Of a stretch of 32,270 nucleotides of DNA, positions 29,019-32,270 are shown piece by piece; position 1 is the stretch's first letter, and each line of letters starts with the position of its first letter. The notes under the pieces were generated by a model. The model saw nothing but the letters and a program-made list of their open reading frames with translations, searched no databases and was not told where the DNA came from. Origin of the DNA: a virus; IMG/VR virus record IMGVR_UViG_3300033143_003264, positions 1 to 32,270 of that record, one strand, 5' to 3'. The translations under genes were made by a program, and so were the position numbers.

Positions 29019-29110
29019 GGGACGGGCAGGGATTTGCACCCTGCATGAATTGAACTGGTCGATCGTCAATTCTATTCGACATTAGTGTCTACCTATTCCG
29101 CCACCGCCCC
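29019..29110 (-). tRNA. tRNA-like element with type II tRNA ends and a non-canonical centre (92 nt)
   Basis: On the - strand the 5' part GGGGCGG-TG-GCGGAATAGGTAGACAC matches a type II (leucine-like) tRNA acceptor strand and D-arm. The 3' part GCAGGG-TGCAAAT-CCCTGC resembles a T-arm, and CCGTCCC pairs with the acceptor strand, leaving one extra base between T-stem and acceptor. The middle 40 nt do not fold into a standard 5-bp/7-nt anticodon arm; GTCGA/TCGAC and GAATTGA/TCAATTC can pair instead. No anticodon can be assigned and no CCA is encoded. It begins right after the stop codon at 29111-29113 and is followed by TTTGTTTTTTG. It may be an atypical or decaying tRNA. Confidence 0.5.
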
Positions 29111-29308
29111 TTATTCATTTGTCAAAATAACAATATTGCTTGCACAATCTGTTACAAACCGCTTCTTTCCCGCATCTATTTCATCGATTATCTCATTAGC
29201 AACTTTCTTGTACTCACCAACAGTCTTTAATTTTTTCTCTATACATAAATGAGCAGCAAGTTTCTTAACCGCTTCAAATTGTTCAGATGTTAGATTTCTG
29301 TATGGCAT
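29111..29308 (-). CDS. Small helical protein of unknown function (65 aa)
   Basis: AGGAGA is at good distance from the ATG. The product is helical and lysine-rich (LTSEQFEAVKKLAAHLCIEK, TVGEYKKVANEIIDEIDAGK) with a short strand at the end (NIVILTNE). It stands alone between structured non-coding elements. No family is recognised. Confidence 0.6.
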   Translation of the reverse strand: MPYRNLTSEQFEAVKKLAAHLCIEKKLKTVGEYKKVANEIIDEIDAGKKRFVTDCASNIVILTNE

Positions 29309-29332
29309 TTTCAGTCTCCTAATATATAATAT

Positions 29333-29409
29333 ATAAATGGACAGCCAAATCTGCTTTCTTTAGACGGCTCAATGCCCAGTGCTTAAAGTATTTGCAACTG
29401 TCCATTTAT
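29333..29409 (-). ncRNA. 77-nt structured element closed by a perfect 12-bp stem
   Basis: Arms 29333-29344 (ATAAATGGACAG) and 29398-29409 are exact complements and enclose 53 nt. In the loop AGCC/GGCT and TCT/AGA can form an inner arm on the leftward RNA, so a branched fold is possible. The left end of the leftward RNA lies directly after the stop codon at 29410-29412. It has tRNA-like length but no T-arm. The strand is assigned from the flanking genes. Confidence 0.5.
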
Positions 29410-29667
29410 TCAATTTTCAAAGTATTGTTTTGCTGCTTTTTTACAGATTCTTATAATCCCCGATTTCTGTTGTTCACCAAAGCATTCAAGCCAAATCCCA
29501 CAACCTATAACAATCATGTGCGATCTCCTACACCTTGCATATTCTGGAGAGCCGTCCGGTTTGACATATACTTCTATCTGTTGAGGTTCGCGACTTTTAT
29601 TGATATATACATCATCAATAATAACTAATAAACTTGTAACAATACATTTAGTTTCTTTATATCTCAT
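29410..29667 (-). CDS. Small protein of unknown function with a hairpin-hidden start (85 aa)
   Basis: Two in-frame ATGs lie close together; the second (29665-29667) is 8 bases from the SD AGGAG, while the first (29671-29673) is only 2 bases away, so the second is preferred. The product starts MRYKETKCIVTSLLVIIDDV, continues QIEVYVKPDGSPEYARCRRS and has MIVIGCGIWLECFG. It reads as a small alpha/beta protein with five cysteines. No family is recognised. The SD can be masked by the hairpin at 29676-29689. Confidence 0.6.
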   Translation of the reverse strand: MRYKETKCIVTSLLVIIDDVYINKSREPQQIEVYVKPDGSPEYARCRRSHMIVIGCGIWLECFGEQQKSGIIRICKKAAKQYFEN

Positions 29668-29675
29668 AATCATTT

Positions 29676-29706
29676 CTCCTATAAAGGAGCGGACAGGCCT
29701 TTCCGC
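29676..29706 (-). promoter_or_regulatory. Two adjacent leader hairpins, one able to mask the SD of the 29667 start
   Basis: On the leftward RNA, CUCCU (29689-29685) pairs with AGGAG (29680-29676) around a 4-nt loop, and the AGGAG is the gene's SD. Just upstream, GCGGA and UCCGC (29706-29702 and 29693-29689) form a second 5-bp hairpin around the palindromic AGGCCU. The two share a base, so they could compete. This would make translation depend on RNA folding. Confidence 0.5.
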
Positions 29707-29749
29707 CTTGATTCAAACAAATGACTCAATTTTCACTACAACAAAAAAC

Positions 29750-29810
29750 ACAACAGGGACGGACAAGAATATCTACCTGCTACTATTTGTGCATCCGCCG
29801 TCCCTGTTGT
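29750..29810 (-). terminator. Long-stem element with a 13-bp perfect stem and U-rich tail
   Basis: ACAACAGGGACGG (29750-29762) and CCGTCCCTGTTGT (29798-29810) pair exactly around 35 nt. After the stem the leftward RNA continues GUUUUUUGUUG, which suits termination 17 bases past the stop of the 29827-30087 gene. The loop is long for a simple terminator and contains GGCGGA and AGGTAGA, words also found in the tRNA-like element. It may be a tRNA-derived terminator. Confidence 0.5.
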
Positions 29811-29826
29811 TTATGAAGAAGAAAAG

Positions 29827-30087
29827 CTATGCTACAACCAACATCTCACCTTTTTCGAGCAACCGCACACGACAACCAGAAGACAGTGCGCATTCATCAC
29901 TCAACCACATACGATGCCACGCCGAATCAGAGGTCATTCCAATTGCAATTAAACTATTTTGGTATCTCTGAACAACATGACCAATATACATATTATACAT
30001 CCAAGCAACTATCACACCAATATCGCCATCTTTCATATCACCAACCCAAATTCCTTTTGGCCTATCTTTTTCCGCTAATTTAATCAT
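29827..30087 (-). CDS. Promoter-proximal small beta-barrel-like protein (86 aa)
   Basis: The ATG at 30085-30087 has the SD AAAGGAG and lies 40 bases after a good promoter -10; the frame is open further upstream but that part crosses the promoter. The sequence WVGDMKDGDIGVIVAWMYNM, YIGHVVQRYQNSLIAIG and GCRVRLLEKGEMLVVA has the D-G-D-I-G, G-x-V-x-R and R-V-R-x-L-x-x-G pattern of small phage SH3-like proteins. Probably highly expressed early. The role is unknown. Confidence 0.75.
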   Translation of the reverse strand: MIKLAEKDRPKGIWVGDMKDGDIGVIVAWMYNMYIGHVVQRYQNSLIAIGMTSDSAWHRMWLSDECALSSGCRVRLLEKGEMLVVA

Positions 30088-30126
30088 TATTTTGCTCCTT
30101 TGATTTTGCCTTTGCTCGTCTATTAT

Positions 30127-30154
30127 ATTATACCACATTCTCAGCATAAGTCAA
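30127..30154 (-). promoter_or_regulatory. Strong sigma70 promoter, leftward
   Basis: On the - strand: TTGACT (30149-30154), 16 bases, then TATAAT (30127-30132). Upstream is ATAATTATTTTTCAC, close to the sequence upstream of the 23.2-kb promoter, so both probably share an UP-type element. It drives the gene at 30087 and likely the block through the polymerase. Confidence 0.85.
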
Positions 30155-30199
30155 GTGAAAAATAATTATTTTGCTCAAAAATATTTTCAAATCCATCTA

Positions 30200-30352
30200 C
30201 TAATTATCAAACCAATGATAAGGCAGTTGAAATTGCCAATAACCGCAAGCATCCAACTTTCCATATCCTCTTGTTAAACTTCCACCAATATCTGTGGATA
30301 TTTTATATTTGAATCCAAGACAATACAATATTTTTGCAATTAAATTATTCAT
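30200..30352 (-). CDS. Small phage protein (50 aa)
   Basis: The ATG at 30350-30352 overlaps the end of the AAA+ gene by 8 bases. The sequence MNNLIAKILYCLGFKYKIS followed by LTRGYGKLDACGYWQFQLPY has the G-Y-G-x-L-D-x-x-G-Y-W-x-F-x-L-P ending found in many small phage proteins of unknown function. The SD is weak (GGGAAAACG). The resemblance of the ending makes me accept it. Confidence 0.7.
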   Translation of the reverse strand: MNNLIAKILYCLGFKYKISTDIGGSLTRGYGKLDACGYWQFQLPYHWFDN

Positions 30353-31556
30353 TTTTCGTTTTCCCAAGTTTTCGTAACATTTTCTCCCATTGATCCGCCC
30401 GCTTTAACGTCCACATGGTCTCATCTCTACCTTTCTTTCCGCCAATCGCTTCCGTATTACATATTCCCACCCATTTAAGATTGTCAAGTTTTTCGTGGCA
30501 CGTCTCCGGATGCCATCCATATTTCTCATGTAAATAAGCAATTGTTAACCCTCCTCTTTCCAGGAACAAGTTCAACAGCCTCAATGTATCAAGAGACAGT
30601 GTATGAGCAGCTACATGTCTTACAAACACCACATCTTCTCCCATAACCCTCCTATGCCCCCGTGCCATCGCCACACCTTTAGCCAGACTTATCAGTTGTG
30701 AATACAGCCTTGCTATTCTCTCCGGTCTCGATACACTCGGGCTGCGTCTGTATCTGTCCCGTGTTATCCCCGTCCTTGCAAGGGCAACAACCTCAGTTGC
30801 ATACATAATAGCATCCGCCTGTTTCTTAGTAATACTCGGCTCTTTGGGCTCTCTATCCAGCATTTCATAAGCCGCTTCACACAACACTTCATTCAACACA
30901 CTTTCCTTTGTATTCAGTATGGCATCACATATTGCCCTCTCTTCTTTCAAACTTATCGCGGGCATTCGATATCCAATAAACCTTTGCCCCAATTCCGAAT
31001 CCACTACTCCATGATTATCAATTGCATCGGTCACAGCGGCAATCAGTCCAAATCTGCACTCAATCTCCACCCGCCCAATATTGCCAAAAGCCTTAGCAAA
31101 CTTACCATCATACGCACTTCGTAATATCCCCAGGATCGACTTCAACTCCTTGTAATCTTCGGTCAAAAGTGGCGACAAATCTTTTATAACAAGAATCTTT
31201 CCATCGGCCCTACTCAATACTGAATTTTTAATGGCCATTTTAGTACTCTTTTCACTTGGCCTGCCGGGCTTAACCCCAGGCAACAAACTTGCCTTACTCA
31301 GAGTATCCAGCGATACAATACTCCCATGTCCGTCCATCGGATCAAGTATAGTTGTCTTCCCCGCACTACTCGGCCCAATCAAATACGCCCATATCGGCTT
31401 AACATCCAGGCGATTCGCATACACCACACCGAAAACAAAGTCAATATAGTCGTGGCTCTCATTTAGAACAAGATATTTACGTACCTTTCTCTTATATTCT
31501 TCAACCGGATTGCTTATCTTTTTACATTTAGTTTTTTTCATTTTTGTAATATCCAT
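30345..31556 (-). CDS. AAA+ ATPase, probable replication helicase or loader (403 aa)
   Basis: Walker A is GPSSAGKTT (residues 61-69). Walker B is ILVIKDLSPLL (121-131), with K-D in the family's usual way in place of D-E. Then come LRSAYDGKFAKAFG, a sensor strand FGLIAAVTDAID (169-180) and the arginine-finger-like SELGQRFIGYRMP (Arg192). The C-terminal 90 residues look like a winged helix (LLNLFLERGGLTIAYLHEKY). This set defines a group of phage and element ATPases resembling MCM/superfamily 3-like helicases. As no DnaB-type helicase is visible, it may be the replicative helicase; that is inferred. No SD is clear; the start overlaps the methyltransferase gene by 19 bases and an ATG at residue 6 is an alternative. 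Confidence 0.75.
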   Translation of the reverse strand: MDITKMKKTKCKKISNPVEEYKRKVRKYLVLNESHDYIDFVFGVVYANRLDVKPIWAYLIGPSSAGKTTILDPMDGHGSIVSLDTLSKASLLPGVKPGRPSEKSTKMAIKNSVLSRADGKILVIKDLSPLLTEDYKELKSILGILRSAYDGKFAKAFGNIGRVEIECRFGLIAAVTDAIDNHGVVDSELGQRFIGYRMPAISLKEERAICDAILNTKESVLNEVLCEAAYEMLDREPKEPSITKKQADAIMYATEVVALARTGITRDRYRRSPSVSRPERIARLYSQLISLAKGVAMARGHRRVMGEDVVFVRHVAAHTLSLDTLRLLNLFLERGGLTIAYLHEKYGWHPETCHEKLDNLKWVGICNTEAIGGKKGRDETMWTLKRADQWEKMLRKLGKTKNE

Positions 31557-32161
31557 AAATAACTATGAAATTTTCTTGCGTGTCTTTGTGTTAATTTTGG
31601 ATTATAAATACGCCCACCTTTTGCAACGAGAATAAACAAGTCTTTTGCATAAAATCCAAATGTTTCAGCCCACTGCCATACCAAACAGTGTGTCATAGTG
31701 GTTTTAGAATCAGTGTAATCCTGGCACTTAAATATGAGAATCCCTTTTTTATTAAGTACACGGTGAAATTCTTTCAATGAATCTTGATACATAGTACATA
31801 ATTCAAAAAAAGAATCGAACATTGTAAATCTTTTGTTCATTTTATTATTTTTAGTTTGGCCATGTGTGCCGAACATAAACGGTGGATCAAACACAATTGA
31901 ATTAATTGAATTATCACTTAATGGTAAATTTGTACAATCCGCCTGCTTTACTCCTTCAATTTGGGGATTCAAATCAAACTTCAATCTTGGTTCAAGAACA
32001 TTTTTATAAAATACACCTTTACTATAAGTCGGATCTAAATCAAATCGCTCAATATCATATAGTTGCATAATCCATTGAAATATTTCATCTTGTGAATATG
32101 ATATTGATTTTATTAGCTCCTTACTCTTTGCTCGTTTGGTTTTCTTTTTCTTTATTGCCAT
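31538..32161 (-). CDS. DNA methyltransferase, N4-cytosine/N6-adenine class (207 aa)
   Basis: AAGGAGA precedes the ATG. The N-terminus is basic (MAIKKKKTKRAKSKE). The catalytic motif IV is FDPPF (Asp92-Phe95), preceded by ADCTNLPLSDNSINSIV as the region linking to the SAM site. Later ILIFKCQDYTDS and QRHARKFHSYLWIL match small phage methyltransferases. A classic FxGxG SAM motif is not obvious; its place may be taken by the DLDPTYSKGVFYKN region, as is common in this group. It probably modifies phage DNA to avoid restriction; the target sequence is unknown. No cognate restriction gene is next to it in the window. Confidence 0.8.
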   Translation of the reverse strand: MAIKKKKTKRAKSKELIKSISYSQDEIFQWIMQLYDIERFDLDPTYSKGVFYKNVLEPRLKFDLNPQIEGVKQADCTNLPLSDNSINSIVFDPPFMFGTHGQTKNNKMNKRFTMFDSFFELCTMYQDSLKEFHRVLNKKGILIFKCQDYTDSKTTMTHCLVWQWAETFGFYAKDLFILVAKGGRIYNPKLTQRHARKFHSYLWILQK

Positions 32162-32179
32162 TCTGTCTCCTTTTTTGTT

Positions 32180-32269
32180 TTATCTTTTCAACACCCTCAA
32201 CTCTTGTCCACATTTACATATAAATCTCGTTACATTTTCGTTTGGCCCAAAACCTTTATATTGTGTCAT
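32180..32269 (-). CDS. Very small protein with a CxC knuckle, at the window edge (29 aa or more)
   Basis: An ATG at 32267-32269 gives MTQYKGFGPNENVTRF then ICKCGQELRVLKR and TAA at 32180-32182. The C-x-C-G-Q-E-L pattern is half of a zinc ribbon. The start may be further upstream, beyond the window. The gene lies 18 bases from the methyltransferase start, consistent with an operon. Confidence is limited by length and the missing upstream context. Confidence 0.4.
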   Translation of the reverse strand: MTQYKGFGPNENVTRFICKCGQELRVLKR

Positions 32270-32270
32270 A

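Noticed and set aside
29019-29110. Ochre suppressor tRNA that would read the in-frame TAA at 1015
   Set aside because: No TTA anticodon with a U33-like context can be found in the centre of the element, and TAA is a normal stop of many neighbouring genes.
30088-30147. Upstream extension of the 29827-30087 gene to 30147
   Set aside because: It would translate the promoter -10 and the SD; the ATG at 30087 has an ideal SD.

Overview
The window is a stretch of a tailed double-stranded DNA bacteriophage genome (Caudoviricetes), or a prophage of one. Virion genes fill the + strand from the left edge to about 14.4 kb. Replication, recombination and nucleotide-metabolism genes fill the - strand from 14.4 kb to the right edge. 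Strong Shine-Dalgarno (SD) sequences, TAATG/ATGA start-stop overlaps, two near-consensus sigma70 promoters and lipoprotein signals point to a bacterial host. I cannot name the host. The DNA looks AT-rich by eye. No terminase, portal, major capsid protein, integrase or endolysin is visible, so the genome continues on both sides.

Left arm (1-14.1 kb, + strand): the 3' end of a virion gene, a decoration-like protein, a run of short tail/neck-like genes (668-2488), a propeller-like tail protein with an internal duplication (2488-4257), a 1498-residue tail fibre with a 17-residue repeat array (5025-9521), coiled-coil proteins, and a 1158-residue candidate ejection protein with three exactly spaced NKYGLEPL motifs (10637-14113). 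A 58-residue holin-like gene (14245-14421) ends the arm and converges with the - strand block.

Right arm (- strand, read from right to left): a DNA methyltransferase, an AAA+ ATPase, small genes behind a promoter at 30.1 kb, a Fe-S type uracil-DNA glycosylase, a DUF1937 protein, a dATP/dGTP diphosphohydrolase-domain protein, an HNH endonuclease, and a family A DNA polymerase interrupted by an intein. A second promoter at 23.2 kb starts a further run: zinc-ribbon, YopX-like, ERCC4-like nuclease, coiled-coil protein, metallophosphoesterase, HNH endonuclease, Cas4/RecB-like nuclease, Sak4-like ATPase, single-strand-binding-like protein, terminator, DUF4326 protein and several small genes. Together these make a fairly complete replication and recombination set.

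The most striking object is in the polymerase. Its 279-residue intein (codons 381-659) carries a complete 180-residue HNH endonuclease gene in a different reading frame of the same strand. That gene has its own well-placed SD, while the polymerase/intein frame stays open across all of it. Also notable are a tRNA-like element and two other long-stem elements that follow consecutive stop codons at 29.0-29.8 kb, and a run of small tail genes whose matching C-terminal codons contain the SD of the next start.
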